In this document: positions 26,261 to 34,895 of the stretch, piece by piece
Position numbering within the stretch: position 1 is the first letter of the stretch
Layout of the letters: each line of letters starts with the position of its first letter
Assembly: GCF_004571075.1 (NCBI RefSeq)
Contig: NZ_SPQP01000015.1
Location: forward strand, 1 to 64,000
Source of the DNA: Blastococcus sp. TF02A-35
GTDB lineage: Bacteria; Actinomycetota; Actinomycetes; Mycobacteriales; Geodermatophilaceae
Direction of reading: 5' to 3'
Length of the DNA: 64,000 bases
Translations under genes and position numbers: made by a program
Notes under the pieces: model-generated
Database searches by the model: none
Told to the model about the DNA's origin: nothing
The model's input: the letters and a program-made list of their open reading frames with translations, nothing else

Positions 26261-27229
26261 TCACGACTCCCGCACCACGTCGTCGGGCTCCAGGTCGTCG
26301 CGGACCCCCCGCCAGGCCGGGTGCCGCAGCCGGTTCTCCGCCGTCCACACCGCGTAGGCCACCTCGCCGACGAGGTCGGGCTCCACCCAGTGCGCGTCGC
26401 GGGTCACCTCGCGCGGCAGCGCCCCCTCGAAGGGGGCGGTCCTGCGCGGCGTCAGGAGGCGCTGGAGGTCCCGCAGGGCCTGGTCGGTGAAACCGGTCCC
26501 CACGTGCCCGACGTAGACCAGCCGGCCCTCGTCGTCGGGCACCCCGACCAGGAGCGAGCCGATCGTCCCGGCCCGCCGTCCCTGGCCTGGCCGCCACCCG
26601 CCGACGACGACCGACTGCGTGAAGAAGTTCTTGACCTTGCGCCACTCCGGGCTCCGTGCACCCTCCCGGTACGGGGAGGCCAGCCGCTTGGCGACGACGC
26701 CCTCGAGGCCGTTCTCCTCGCTGGCGGCCTGCACCTCCGCGCCGTGCCCGGGGAACCACGGCGTGAGCACCCAGCGGTGGCCGGCCGGCGCCAGCTCGTC
26801 GAGCAGCGCCCGGCGCTCGGCGTAGGGGCGGGCCCGCAGGTCCTGCCCGTCGAGCGCCAGCAGGTCGAAGACGAGGTAGGTCACCGGCGCGGCGGCGGCC
26901 ATCCGCGGCACCTCGGGGCCGGTGCGGTGCATCCGGTTCTGCAGCGACCCGAAGTCCGGCCGCCCCTGGGCGTCCATCATCACGATCTCGCCGTCGACGA
27001 CGGCGTCGTGCCCGGCGAGCGCGCCGGGCAGGCGCCCCACCTCGGGGTACCGGACGGTGATGTCGCCGCCCTTGCGCGAGGCCAGGGTGAGCCGGCCCCC
27101 GCGCACGCCGGCGACGGCGCGGACGCCGTCCCACTTGAACTCGTAGCCCCACTCGCCGTCGTCGGCGGGCAGGTCACCGGCGACCGCCAGCATCGGCAGC
27201 GGGAGGTCGGTCGGCTCGGGCGCCGCCAC
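26261..27229 (-). CDS. ligD: ATP-dependent DNA ligase, LigD ligase domain (NHEJ)
   Basis: 322 residues from GTG 27229, one base after the Ku stop. Motif I YEFKWDGVRA (about 29-38) holds the Lys that becomes adenylylated; motif III-like VDGEIVMMD, motif IV EGVVAKRL and motif V WRKVKN are also present, followed by an OB-fold with RLVYVGHVGTGF. It seals ends held by Ku. The enzyme lacks the polymerase and phosphoesterase domains in cis; the polymerase is the next gene. The operon order Ku, ligase, polymerase supports a complete end-joining module. Confidence 0.94.
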   Translation of the reverse strand: MAAPEPTDLPLPMLAVAGDLPADDGEWGYEFKWDGVRAVAGVRGGRLTLASRKGGDITVRYPEVGRLPGALAGHDAVVDGEIVMMDAQGRPDFGSLQNRMHRTGPEVPRMAAAAPVTYLVFDLLALDGQDLRARPYAERRALLDELAPAGHRWVLTPWFPGHGAEVQAASEENGLEGVVAKRLASPYREGARSPEWRKVKNFFTQSVVVGGWRPGQGRRAGTIGSLLVGVPDDEGRLVYVGHVGTGFTDQALRDLQRLLTPRRTAPFEGALPREVTRDAHWVEPDLVGEVAYAVWTAENRLRHPAWRGVRDDLEPDDVVRES

Positions 27230-27230
27230 C

Positions 27231-28241
27231 TCAGGCGCTACGGCGGGCCCGCTTGGCCGGCGGCTTGTCGCCGGCGGCGGCCCGGGCGGTGGTCTTCTTC
27301 GCGGGGGTGGCCGCGGCCGTCTTCTTGGCGGCCGCCTTCTTCGCCGGCGCCTTCTTCGCGGGAGCCTCGTCCTCGGTGGCGGCCTTCTCCTCGGCGGCGG
27401 CCTTCTTCGGCGCGGCCTTCCGGGTGGCCGCCTTCTTCGGCGCCTCCTCCGGCTCGTCGTCGGCCGCGCCGCCCCGGGCGCGCTCGACGCTACGACGCAG
27501 CGCGCTCATCAGGTCCACGACCGCCGCGCCGTCGTCCGGCGTCTCGGGCACCTGCGCGACCTCGCCGCCGGTCTGCTTCGCCTCCAGCAGCGCGGTCATG
27601 GCCTCGCGGTAGTCGTCGGTGAACTCGGTCGGGTCGAACTCCGCCGTCATCGAGCCGATGAGCGCCTCGGCCATCTTCAGCTCCTGCGGCCGGACCGAGA
27701 TGTCCTCGTCGAGGAAGGCGAAGTCGGGACGACGGATCTCGTCGGGCCAGCGCATCGTGTGCAGCACGAGGATCCCGTCGCGCACGCGGAGGGCGGCCAG
27801 CGACTCCCGCTGGCGGAGCGCGATCTTGGTGATCGCGACCTGCCCGGCGTTCTCCAGCGCGTCGCGCAGCAGGACGTAGGGGCGGGCGGCCGGGCCGTCG
27901 GGCTCGAGGTAGTAGGTCTTCTCGAACATGATCGGGTCGATCTCGGAGCGGTCGACGAACTCCAGGACCTCGATCTCCCGGCGGGTGCTGAGCGGGAGCT
28001 CCTCGAAGTCCTCGTCGGTGAGGATCACGACCTCGCCGCTGGGCAGCTCGTAGCCCTTGGCGATGTCGGAGTACTCGACCTCCTCGCCGTCGATGGAGCA
28101 GACCCGCTTGTACTTCACCCGGCCACCGTCGGCGGCGTGCACCTGGTGGAAGCGGATGTCCTTGTCCTCGGTCGCGGAGTACAGCTTCACGCCGATGCTG
28201 ACCAGGCCGAACGACACGGCGCCGCGCCAGATCGATCGCAT
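27231..28241 (-). CDS. ku: Ku protein (non-homologous end joining)
   Basis: 336 residues from ATG 28241, which has GGAGG 7 nt upstream; the longer open frame adds only an unlikely leader. Core features: MRSIWRGAVSFGLVSIGVKLYSA at the N-terminus, RVCSIDGEEVEYSDIAKGYEL (about 47-67) and RPQELKMAEALI (about 182-193). The last 90 residues are a Lys/Ala-rich tail with repeated KKAA/KKAP units, which in actinobacterial Ku proteins adds DNA binding. It forms a homodimeric ring on DNA ends and recruits LigD. It leads the operon with the two LigD genes. Confidence 0.96.
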   Translation of the reverse strand: MRSIWRGAVSFGLVSIGVKLYSATEDKDIRFHQVHAADGGRVKYKRVCSIDGEEVEYSDIAKGYELPSGEVVILTDEDFEELPLSTRREIEVLEFVDRSEIDPIMFEKTYYLEPDGPAARPYVLLRDALENAGQVAITKIALRQRESLAALRVRDGILVLHTMRWPDEIRRPDFAFLDEDISVRPQELKMAEALIGSMTAEFDPTEFTDDYREAMTALLEAKQTGGEVAQVPETPDDGAAVVDLMSALRRSVERARGGAADDEPEEAPKKAATRKAAPKKAAAEEKAATEDEAPAKKAPAKKAAAKKTAAATPAKKTTARAAAGDKPPAKRARRSA

Positions 28242-28381
28242 GCCGCTCCTCCCTCGCGCCCGGCCCTCCGGACGCTCCAGGACCCGAGGTCGGGTCAAGA
28301 TCGCAGGATAGGTCCGGAGCGGTACCCGTGGCAGCCCGGACGACGCGGCCGCTCCCTCCTACGGGCGACAACCCCCGCCGG

Positions 28382-28957
28382 TCAGGACTCGACGCCCGCC
28401 TCGTCCTCCGACGGCGCCAGCGCGCCGTTCTGGATCGCGTCGTAGACGAACTGCAGCACGTCGGACCCGGCGACCGTCGTCATGGTGAGCGCGGCCAGCC
28501 GCGTGGCGCGCGGCGCGGTGACGTAGCCGAACACGAAGGCGGTGCCCACCCACTGGGCGAGGCAGAAGGGGCAGGTCAGCAGCTCCCCCACCGCGTGCTT
28601 CACGCCCCCGTGCTCGCGGACCTCCTCGGCCACCTCGGCGTGCCCCGAGGGGCCCTCGAACTTCACGAACGGCGCCCGGACCGGCGCGGTGACCGGGTCC
28701 TTGGCGATCCGCCGGGCCAGCCGGAAGGTGGCGACGGTCAGCAGGGCCGCGTCCCCGAGCGGGATCCGCTCCGGCAGCTGCTTCCCCGAGGCGCGCACCG
28801 CCGCGGCGCCCCCGGCGACCAGGCTCACGTAGACCCCCATCGCGCCGAGGTCACCGGCCAGCGGACGCGCCTCCCCCTGCGTGTACTCGCGCTTCTGGGT
28901 CCGCGCCCACCGGCGGATCGGTGCCCCGACCCGCTGCACCTCGTCTGCGAAAGCCAT
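28382..28957 (-). CDS. DUF1360 family protein
   Basis: 191 residues, ATG 28957. The signature TCPFCLAQWVGTAFVFGYVTAP (about 129-150) with two close cysteines in a hydrophobic context, preceded by LTVATFRLARRIAKDPVTAPVRAPFV, identifies DUF1360. These are membrane-associated proteins of unknown function, also found in sporulating Bacillus. Two or three weak membrane segments (about 39-55, 130-150, 155-170). It lies upstream of Ku on the same strand but with a 140-bp gap, so it is probably a separate unit. Confidence 0.82.
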   Translation of the reverse strand: MAFADEVQRVGAPIRRWARTQKREYTQGEARPLAGDLGAMGVYVSLVAGGAAAVRASGKQLPERIPLGDAALLTVATFRLARRIAKDPVTAPVRAPFVKFEGPSGHAEVAEEVREHGGVKHAVGELLTCPFCLAQWVGTAFVFGYVTAPRATRLAALTMTTVAGSDVLQFVYDAIQNGALAPSEDEAGVES

Positions 28958-29145
28958 GGCCCCCCGCTACCCCGCGATCCCCCGGCCATGCCCGGGAACA
29001 CGGTGGGGTGCCGCGACGCACACCGGCGCATGGCCGCCGGGCACCCGGGTAGGGCGGAGGTCCGACCGGTCCGCCGACCGGCTCCGGCGTCCACCGACGC
29101 CACGACGCACACCGCGCGCACGCCGCGCAGAGACGGAGGCACCGC

Positions 29146-29559
29146 ATGACGCAGCCCGAGGGCCAGACCGCGCGCGACGTCTTCCCCGAGGACGAGGGCA
29201 TCCCCGAGGTCGCCCAGGACGACTCGCCCACCCTGCAGACCGCCGAGGACCCGCAGTTCGAGCCGCTCCCTGGCGAGCGGCCCGGCGCGAGCGTCGACTT
29301 CGGCACCACCGCCTTCGAGCAGTCCGAGGGCGAGTCCCTGACCGGCCGCCTGGACCGCGAGCTACCCGACGACGCGCTGGACGTGCGCCCGGCCGAGGAC
29401 CCCAACCGCGCCGACGCGCAGCTGGAGCAGGACACCTCCACGACGCCGTTCAGCGACTCCGGGACCAACCGCACGGCCGACGACGTCGAGGCGACCGCCG
29501 ACGTCCCCGTGGGCGGCGAGGGTCCCGAGGAGGCCGCGGTGCACATCACCGACGGCTGA
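29146..29559 (+). CDS. DUF5709 family protein
   Basis: 137 residues, acidic and probably disordered. ATG 29146 has GGAGG upstream. It contains DDSPTLQTAEDP, then SEGESLTGRLDRELPDD (about 63-79), typical of actinobacterial DUF5709 proteins, which usually have the pattern S..ERL..E.PD. No membrane segment or enzymatic motif. The function is unknown; the family often occurs near stress-response genes and the sigma-regulation cluster begins 265 bp downstream. Confidence 0.75.
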   Translation: MTQPEGQTARDVFPEDEGIPEVAQDDSPTLQTAEDPQFEPLPGERPGASVDFGTTAFEQSEGESLTGRLDRELPDDALDVRPAEDPNRADAQLEQDTSTTPFSDSGTNRTADDVEATADVPVGGEGPEEAAVHITDG

Positions 29560-29823
29560 CCGCCGGCCCCGGTTCCTCCCGCCGACCCGCTCCCCGGCCA
29601 CACCCCCTCGGGTGTCTCCCGGGGGGCGGGTTGGCGCGGTCGCGGTCGGTTGTCTACGTTGGGTCAGCGGTTCAGCAGGTAGCCGCGCCGTGCCGGACCG
29701 GACGTCCGGCACTCCACACGTTCGACCACCGGCGCACCGGGGACCTCCGAGCCCCCGGCGCGCACAGCGGTAGATTGTCCGGGCGGTCCGCCGTCCGGGT
29801 GCCGCCGAGAGGAGCCACTGTCC

Positions 29824-30216
29824 GTGACCACTTCCGACTTGCCCGCCGAGGGGCAGCCCGACGTGTCGACCGAGGGCACGGAGGCCCCCTTCGACGACGT
29901 GATCACGCTCTCGACCTCCACCGGTGAGGACGGCGCGGTCACGGTCACGGTCGTCGGCGAGGTGGACACCTTCACCGCGCCCGTGCTGCGCTCCACGCTG
30001 GACAGCCAGCTCGAGCAGTCCCCGAGCGAGCTGGTCATCGACCTGTCGGGCGTGCAGTTCCTGGGCTCGGCCGGCCTGGCCGTGCTGGTGGAGACGCAGA
30101 AGTCCGCCCGCAGCCGCGAGGTCGCCCTGCGGCTCATCGCCACGACGCGCGCCGTCACCCGGCCGCTCGAGGTCACCGGTCTGATCGACCTGTTCACGAT
30201 CGCCGACGCTCGCTGA
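29824..30216 (+). CDS. STAS-domain anti-sigma factor antagonist
   Basis: 130 residues from GTG 29824 (GAGAGGA upstream). A 30-residue acidic leader precedes the STAS domain with VTVVGEVDTFTAPVLRSTL (about 41-59), LVIDLSGVQFLGSAGLAVLVE (about 70-90) and the phosphorylatable Ser82 in FLGSAG. Anti-anti-sigma proteins bind the anti-sigma kinase when dephosphorylated, freeing the sigma factor. Likely partners are the anti-sigma at 33420-33914 and the phosphatase at 31368-33197. A 21-bp-arm terminator follows. Confidence 0.92.
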   Translation: MTTSDLPAEGQPDVSTEGTEAPFDDVITLSTSTGEDGAVTVTVVGEVDTFTAPVLRSTLDSQLEQSPSELVIDLSGVQFLGSAGLAVLVETQKSARSREVALRLIATTRAVTRPLEVTGLIDLFTIADAR

Positions 30217-30224
30217 CGTCGCGC

Positions 30225-30270
30225 ACGACGAGGGGCCCCGCCGGATCCGTCCGGCGGGGCCCCTCGTCGT
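30225..30270. terminator. Bidirectional stem-loop between STAS and topoisomerase genes
   Basis: Exact 21-nt arms 30225-30245 and 30250-30270 with a 4-nt loop, lying between two convergent genes that end at 30216 and 30284. A strong candidate terminator for both. Confidence 0.8.
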
Positions 30271-30283
30271 CGTGGGCCGGCCG

Positions 30284-31309
30284 CTAGGCCGAGAGCAGCT
30301 GGCAGACGGCCTGCTCCAGCACCTTCTGGGTGTCGCGGTCGGCCATGCCGCCGGAGGACAGCGCCTCGTCGGCGGCCCGTAGCGCCTGGGCGACCGTCTC
30401 GCCGTGCTCGAACCGGTCGACCACCCGCGGGTCGACGTAGCTGGCCTTGCACACCGCCGGGGTGTTCCCCAGCTGCTCGCTGACCTGCTTGTAGGCGGCG
30501 CTGACGACCTTCTTGCGGGCCGTCTTCGTCGCCGGCGGCGGTGCCTCGGCGAGCGCAGCGGCCATGAGCACGGTCGCCGTCCAGGTGCGGAAGTCCTTCG
30601 CCGTGATCTCCGCGCCGCTGATCTCCTTGAGGTAGGCGTTGATCTCCGCGCTCGTGACGTCCCGCCACTCACCGTCCTCGGTCTGGTAGGCCAGCAGGTC
30701 CTCCCCCGCGTCGGCGGGCCGCTCCAGGAGCTGCCGGACGACGGTGGCCACCGGCCGGTCGGTGATCTCCACCTCGCGGTCGATGCCGCCCTTGGCGGTG
30801 TAGGAGTAGAAGGTCCGCTCGCCCCGGACCGACACGTGCGCCCGCTTCAGCGTCGCCAGCCCGTAGGTGCCGTTCTCCTCCTCGTACTGCTCGCTGCCGA
30901 TGCGGAAGGCACCGAGGTCCAGCAGCCGGATGGCGGTGGCCAGCACGCGGTCCCGGTTCAGCCCGCGCGTGCGCAGGCCGGCCTTCACCGCGTCGCGCAC
31001 GTCGGGCAGCTGTCGGGCGATGTCCAGCACCCGCTCGTGCTTCTCGGCGTCCCGCCGCGCCCGCCACTGGTCGTGGTACCGGTACTGGCGGCGCCCGGCG
31101 GCGTCGACGCCGGTGGCCTGGATGTGGCCGTTGGGCCAGGGGCAGATCCAGACGTCCTTCCACGCCGGTGGGATCGCCAGGCCGCGGATGCGGTCGAGCC
31201 GCTCGTCGTCCTTGACCAGCGAGCCGTCGAGGTCGTAGTAGGCGAAGCCGCGCCCGGCGCGCCGCCGTCGGTAGCCGGGGCCGTGCACGTCGCTCCGCCG
31301 CAGTCTCAC
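30284..31309 (-). CDS. Type IB DNA topoisomerase
   Basis: 341 residues from GTG 31309. It relaxes supercoils through a 3'-phosphotyrosine intermediate. Visible are the N-terminal domain (GFAYYDLDGS, RIRGLAIPPAWKDVWICP, about 40-57), the catalytic Arg in LLDLGAFRIGSEQYEEENGTYGLATL (Arg136), the Lys of LKRAHV, KDFRTWTATVLMA (Arg241) and the nucleophile Tyr in KASYVDPRVVDRF (Tyr291). The size matches bacterial poxvirus-like TopoIB. The gene is convergent with the STAS gene and shares its terminator. Confidence 0.93.
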   Translation of the reverse strand: MRLRRSDVHGPGYRRRRAGRGFAYYDLDGSLVKDDERLDRIRGLAIPPAWKDVWICPWPNGHIQATGVDAAGRRQYRYHDQWRARRDAEKHERVLDIARQLPDVRDAVKAGLRTRGLNRDRVLATAIRLLDLGAFRIGSEQYEEENGTYGLATLKRAHVSVRGERTFYSYTAKGGIDREVEITDRPVATVVRQLLERPADAGEDLLAYQTEDGEWRDVTSAEINAYLKEISGAEITAKDFRTWTATVLMAAALAEAPPPATKTARKKVVSAAYKQVSEQLGNTPAVCKASYVDPRVVDRFEHGETVAQALRAADEALSSGGMADRDTQKVLEQAVCQLLSA

Positions 31310-31367
31310 GGGCGGTGGATGGGCACCGGGGGCGTTCCGCAAACGCCCGGGTACCGACCGTCACACG

Positions 31368-33197
31368 TCAGCGCAGGTCGACCAGGCCGTCCAGGCCGCT
31401 GATCTCCAGCACGTGCCGGGTCACCCCGCCGGCCGGCGCGCGCACCACGAGGCGCCAGCCCTCGTCCCGCGCGATCCGCGCCATCGCGAGGACGACCCGC
31501 ACCGCGGCGCTGCTGAACAGCGTGACGCCGGTCAGGTCCAGCTCCATCGGGGCGGCCCCGCCGTGGCTGGCCTCCAGCAGGCGGATGCGCAGCTGCTCGG
31601 CGCACAGGCTGTCGACCGGGCCGCGGGCGTGCACGACCGGCCGGTCCCCCTCGCGGTCGACCACGACGTCGACGCTCTCGGCCGCACGCGGCTGGTCCAG
31701 GTCGGCGTCGGGCGCCTGCCGCAGCCGGAAGCTCAGCGTGACGGTCGTGCCGTGGTCCTCCACCAGCGTCACGCCGTCGACGAGCTGCCGCATGATCAGC
31801 AGGCCGCGCCCGCGGTCCCCGGGGTCGCGGTCCGGGGGGCGCCAGGTGCCCTCGTCGTGCACCGTCACGGTCAGCACGCCGTCGACGTCGACCTGGGCGG
31901 TCACCGACATCGGACCGGGCTCGGTGCCGGCGTAGGCGTGCTCGGCGGCGTTGGCGCAGGCCTCGCCGACGGCGACCATCACGCCCACGCGGTCCTGCTC
32001 GCCCATGCCCAGCGCGGTCAGCCAGGCGTTGAGCCGCCGGCGCACGCCGGGCAGCGCCTGGGGCACCGCGGTGAGGTCGAGCCGGAACGCCTCCTGGGTG
32101 GTCGCCCGGCGGTGGGCCACCAGGACGGCGACGTCGTCCAGCCACCCGTGCGGGCGCCGCACCCCGTCGGCGATCGCGTCGGCCAGGGAGGTCGCGGCGT
32201 CCGCGTCGTGCTCGTCCAGCCGGGCCAGGACCTGGCGGGAGACCTCGCCCAGCCGGTCCAGCGCCTCCGTGGGCCGCTCGTCGCTGCCGGCGACGGCGCC
32301 GTTGGAGAAGAGGACCAGCGTCGCACCGTGGGCCAGCACGTCCTCGTGCACGGGCGTGGGGACGCCGGGCACGCTGCCGAGCGGGGGCCTCGGGGTCACC
32401 TCCAGCCAGCGGCGCCCGCCGCCCGCGGCGACGACGAGGGGTGCGGGGTGCCCGGCCGCGGCGTAGACCAGCCGACCGCTGGCCGCGTCCAGGACGCCGT
32501 AGAAGACCGAGGTGCCCTCGACGTCCTCCATGTCGGCGGCGAACGCGTCGAGGGTGGCCAGCACCGCCGAGGGCTCGCTCTCGTGCAGCAGCGTGGAGCG
32601 CAGGGCGCCGCGGAGCCGGCTCATCGCCCCGGCGGCCGCCACCCCGTGCCCGACGGCGTCACCGACGACGAGCGCCAGCCGCCCCTTGCCGAGGGGCACC
32701 GCGTCGTACCAGTCACCACCGGCCACGGAGGCGTCCGTGGCGCGGTGGTAGCTCCCGGACAGCCGCAGGTCCGGCAGCATCGGCAGCGACGGCGGGAGCA
32801 GCGCCAGCTGCGCGCGCTGGAGGTCGTCGGCCGCCTCGCCGTCGACCTCCTCCAGCACCAGGATGGCGGCCGGCTCGCCGCCCACCTCGAGCGGCCGTGC
32901 GGTGGCCATCGTCTGCGGCCCCCCGGCCCCCATCGCGCCCAGCACCGTCTCCGCCCGGCCGCTGCGCAGCGCGGCCGCGACGGTGTCGGCCACCGGCCGG
33001 CCCGAGATCTCCGGCAGCCCGCCTCCGCCGTCCTCCAGCTCGCGTGCCCGGGCGTTGCGCCACAGCGGCTCCGCGGTGCCGGCGCGGAGGAAGAAGATGG
33101 CCTGGGGTGCCGCCTCCAGGGCGGCGACGAGCACGGCGGAGCCCTCGTCCAGGGTGGTGTCCGAGGGGGGTGGCAGACTGCCGGAACTGGCGCTCAT
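31368..33197 (-). CDS. Multidomain SpoIIE phosphatase with PAS-like, HATPase and STAS domains
   Basis: 609 residues from ATG 33197. In order: a PAS-like sensor (about 20-115, AAPQAIFFLRAGTAEPLWRNARA); a SpoIIE/PP2C domain with GGDWYD (160-165), GDAVGHG (179-185) and DDVAVLVA (354-361); a serine-kinase-like HATPase with VAVGEACANAAEHAYAG and RGRGLLIMRQL; and a C-terminal STAS domain with ELDLTGVTLFSSAAVRVVLAM. It combines phosphatase, kinase and antagonist modules of a partner switch. Position 299, normally Asp in the (T/S)DG metal motif, is Asn (LFSNGA), so phosphatase activity may be altered. It is divergent from the anti-sigma/sigma operon that it probably regulates. Confidence 0.92.
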   Translation of the reverse strand: MSASSGSLPPPSDTTLDEGSAVLVAALEAAPQAIFFLRAGTAEPLWRNARARELEDGGGGLPEISGRPVADTVAAALRSGRAETVLGAMGAGGPQTMATARPLEVGGEPAAILVLEEVDGEAADDLQRAQLALLPPSLPMLPDLRLSGSYHRATDASVAGGDWYDAVPLGKGRLALVVGDAVGHGVAAAGAMSRLRGALRSTLLHESEPSAVLATLDAFAADMEDVEGTSVFYGVLDAASGRLVYAAAGHPAPLVVAAGGGRRWLEVTPRPPLGSVPGVPTPVHEDVLAHGATLVLFSNGAVAGSDERPTEALDRLGEVSRQVLARLDEHDADAATSLADAIADGVRRPHGWLDDVAVLVAHRRATTQEAFRLDLTAVPQALPGVRRRLNAWLTALGMGEQDRVGVMVAVGEACANAAEHAYAGTEPGPMSVTAQVDVDGVLTVTVHDEGTWRPPDRDPGDRGRGLLIMRQLVDGVTLVEDHGTTVTLSFRLRQAPDADLDQPRAAESVDVVVDREGDRPVVHARGPVDSLCAEQLRIRLLEASHGGAAPMELDLTGVTLFSSAAVRVVLAMARIARDEGWRLVVRAPAGGVTRHVLEISGLDGLVDLR

Positions 33198-33271
33198 CAC
33201 CGGCCAGGGAACAACAGGGTGGGGGGTGCGGCAACCGCGCCCCGGGGGTTCCCGCCCGTGGGCAGGGCCAC

Positions 33272-33298
33272 GTTTCCGGCCTGGTCCACGGCGGGTAT
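33272..33298 (+). promoter_or_regulatory. SigB/SigF-type promoter of the anti-sigma/sigma operon
   Basis: GTTTCC (33272-33277), 15-nt spacer, GGGTAT (33293-33298). This matches the consensus of SigB/SigF-type stress sigma factors in actinobacteria (GTTT, N14-16, GGGTA). It lies 121 nt upstream of the anti-sigma ATG, indicating autoregulation. Confidence 0.8.
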
Positions 33299-33419
33299 GC
33301 AGTCTCCTTGTGCAGTGACCGGGACGACGGCCCACCCCACCGGTGGTCGGGCCCCCGAACAGGATGGACCGCCGCGGCTCGAGGGCCGAGCGCGCCGGGA
33401 ACGAAGGAGCGGACGACGG

Positions 33420-33914
33420 ATGGTCGACTCGAGGGGCACCCTCGCGCAGGACGCACGACGCCCGGAACGGCTGGAGCTGCGCGTGCCCACGACGGCCACC
33501 CAGCTGCCCGCGGTCCGGGCCATGGCCGGTGACCTGGCGATGCGCATGGACTACGACCTCGACGCCGTCGAGGACCTGCGCCTGGCCGTGGACGAGGCCT
33601 GCGCGACGCTGTCCACGATCGCCGAGGGCGACGCCCCTCTGACCGTCGTCTTCGAGACCACCCGCAGCGGGCTGCACATCGACGCCTGGGTGCCCACCGC
33701 CGACGGCACCGAGGTGCCCACCGACGGGTTCGGCTGGGCGATCCTCGCCTCGCTCGTCGACGCCGTCGACGGGCGACGTGCCACGCAGGCCGAGGTCCCG
33801 GCGGGCAACGGCACGCCCGAGCCGGTCGCCGTCATCTCCCTGGACAAGTACCTCCCGGGCCAGAAGCCCTCCGGGGTGGGCAGCGGCGACCAGAACCTCT
33901 CGGTGGCCCGGTGA
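33420..33914 (+). CDS. RsbW-like anti-sigma factor (serine kinase fold)
   Basis: 164 residues from ATG 33420 with AAGGAG 10 nt upstream. The HATPase N-box is seen as DLRLAVDEACATLSTIAEG (about 45-63); the Gly-rich lid boxes are not obvious. The end, TDGFGWAILASLVDAVDG, is typical of actinobacterial SigF-type anti-sigma factors. It would bind and inactivate the sigma factor encoded next and phosphorylate a STAS antagonist. Its stop overlaps the sigma GTG by 4 bp (GTGA), giving the coupled stoichiometry common for such pairs. Confidence 0.9.
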   Translation: MVDSRGTLAQDARRPERLELRVPTTATQLPAVRAMAGDLAMRMDYDLDAVEDLRLAVDEACATLSTIAEGDAPLTVVFETTRSGLHIDAWVPTADGTEVPTDGFGWAILASLVDAVDGRRATQAEVPAGNGTPEPVAVISLDKYLPGQKPSGVGSGDQNLSVAR

Positions 33915-34843
33915 CCCCCTCGTCCGCCCCCGACTCCGTCGAGGAGCCGCTGGACGCCCCCGCGGGCGAGGACACGGAGCCGGCGGCGACGCCGGGCACG
34001 AGCACCCCCGGCGAGACCCCCGAGGGCGAGGGCCCGGAGGCCGAGGCACCCGTGGCGGAGCCCGACGCCGTCCCGATGTCGGAGAACCGGCGCCGGGCCG
34101 AGCGCACCGCGCCGCTGTTCGCCGAGCTGGCCTCGCTGGAGAAGGACGACCCGCGCCGGGAGCGGCTGCGGGAGATCCTGGTCGAGGAGCACCTGCCGCT
34201 GGTCCGGCACTTCGCCCGGCGGTTCAGCAACCGCGGCGAGCCCTTCGACGACCTGCTGCAGGTCGGCACGCTCGGCCTGATCGCCGCGATCGACCGGTTC
34301 GACCCCACGCGCGGGGTCGAGTTCCTGTCCTTCGCCGTGCCGACCATCACCGGTGAGATCAAGCGGCACTTCCGCGACCAGGGCTGGTCGGTGCGGGTGC
34401 CGCGCCGGCTGCAGGAGCTGCACCTGTCGCTGAACTCCGCCGTGGGCGAGCTGGCCCAGAAGAACGGCCGGGCGCCGACGCCCAGCGAGCTGGCCGAGCA
34501 CCTGGGCATCCCCCGCGCGGAGGTGCTGGAGGGCCTGGCGGTCGCCAACGCCTACCGGAGCAGCTCGCTGGACGAGCGGCTCTCCGGCGAGGACGACTCC
34601 CCCACCCTGGCGGCGACGCTGGGCGAGGAGGACGCCGCGCTGGAGGGCGTGGAGTACCGCGAGTCGCTGCAGCCGCTGCTGGCCACGATCCCGGCCCGCG
34701 AGCGCCGCATCCTGATCCTGCGGTTCTTCGGCAACATGACGCAGTCGCAGATCGCCGCCGACATCGGCATCTCGCAGATGCACGTGTCACGGCTGCTCAG
34801 CCAGACGCTGGCCAAGCTGCGCGAGGGCCTGCTCAAGGACTGA
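33911..34843 (+). CDS. RNA polymerase sigma factor, SigB/SigF/SigG family
   Basis: 310 residues from GTG 33911. After an acidic, Pro/Glu-rich N-terminal extension of about 55 residues comes region 2 (EEHLPLVRHFARRFSNRGEPFDDLLQVGTLGLIAAIDRF, about 94-132, then FLSFAVPTITGEIKRHFRD). Region 3 (VPRRLQELHLSLNSAVGEL) and region 4 HTH (MTQSQIAADIGISQMHVSRLLSQTLAKLR, about 276-304) follow. The order is that of a general-stress group 3 sigma factor. It is controlled by the anti-sigma upstream and probably transcribes its own operon from 33272-33298. The long acidic extension is unusual. Confidence 0.95.
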   Translation: MTPSSAPDSVEEPLDAPAGEDTEPAATPGTSTPGETPEGEGPEAEAPVAEPDAVPMSENRRRAERTAPLFAELASLEKDDPRRERLREILVEEHLPLVRHFARRFSNRGEPFDDLLQVGTLGLIAAIDRFDPTRGVEFLSFAVPTITGEIKRHFRDQGWSVRVPRRLQELHLSLNSAVGELAQKNGRAPTPSELAEHLGIPRAEVLEGLAVANAYRSSSLDERLSGEDDSPTLAATLGEEDAALEGVEYRESLQPLLATIPARERRILILRFFGNMTQSQIAADIGISQMHVSRLLSQTLAKLREGLLKD

Positions 34844-34847
34844 GGAC

Positions 34848-34885
34848 ACGAGAGGCCGGCACCCCGCGGGGTGCCGGCCTCTCGT
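34848..34885. terminator. Stem-loop after the sigma-factor gene
   Basis: 18-nt complementary arms (34848-34865, 34868-34885) around a GC dinucleotide, between the sigma gene and the convergent SPFH gene ending at 34896; probably bidirectional. Confidence 0.75.
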
Positions 34886-34895
34886 CCGCCGCGGG

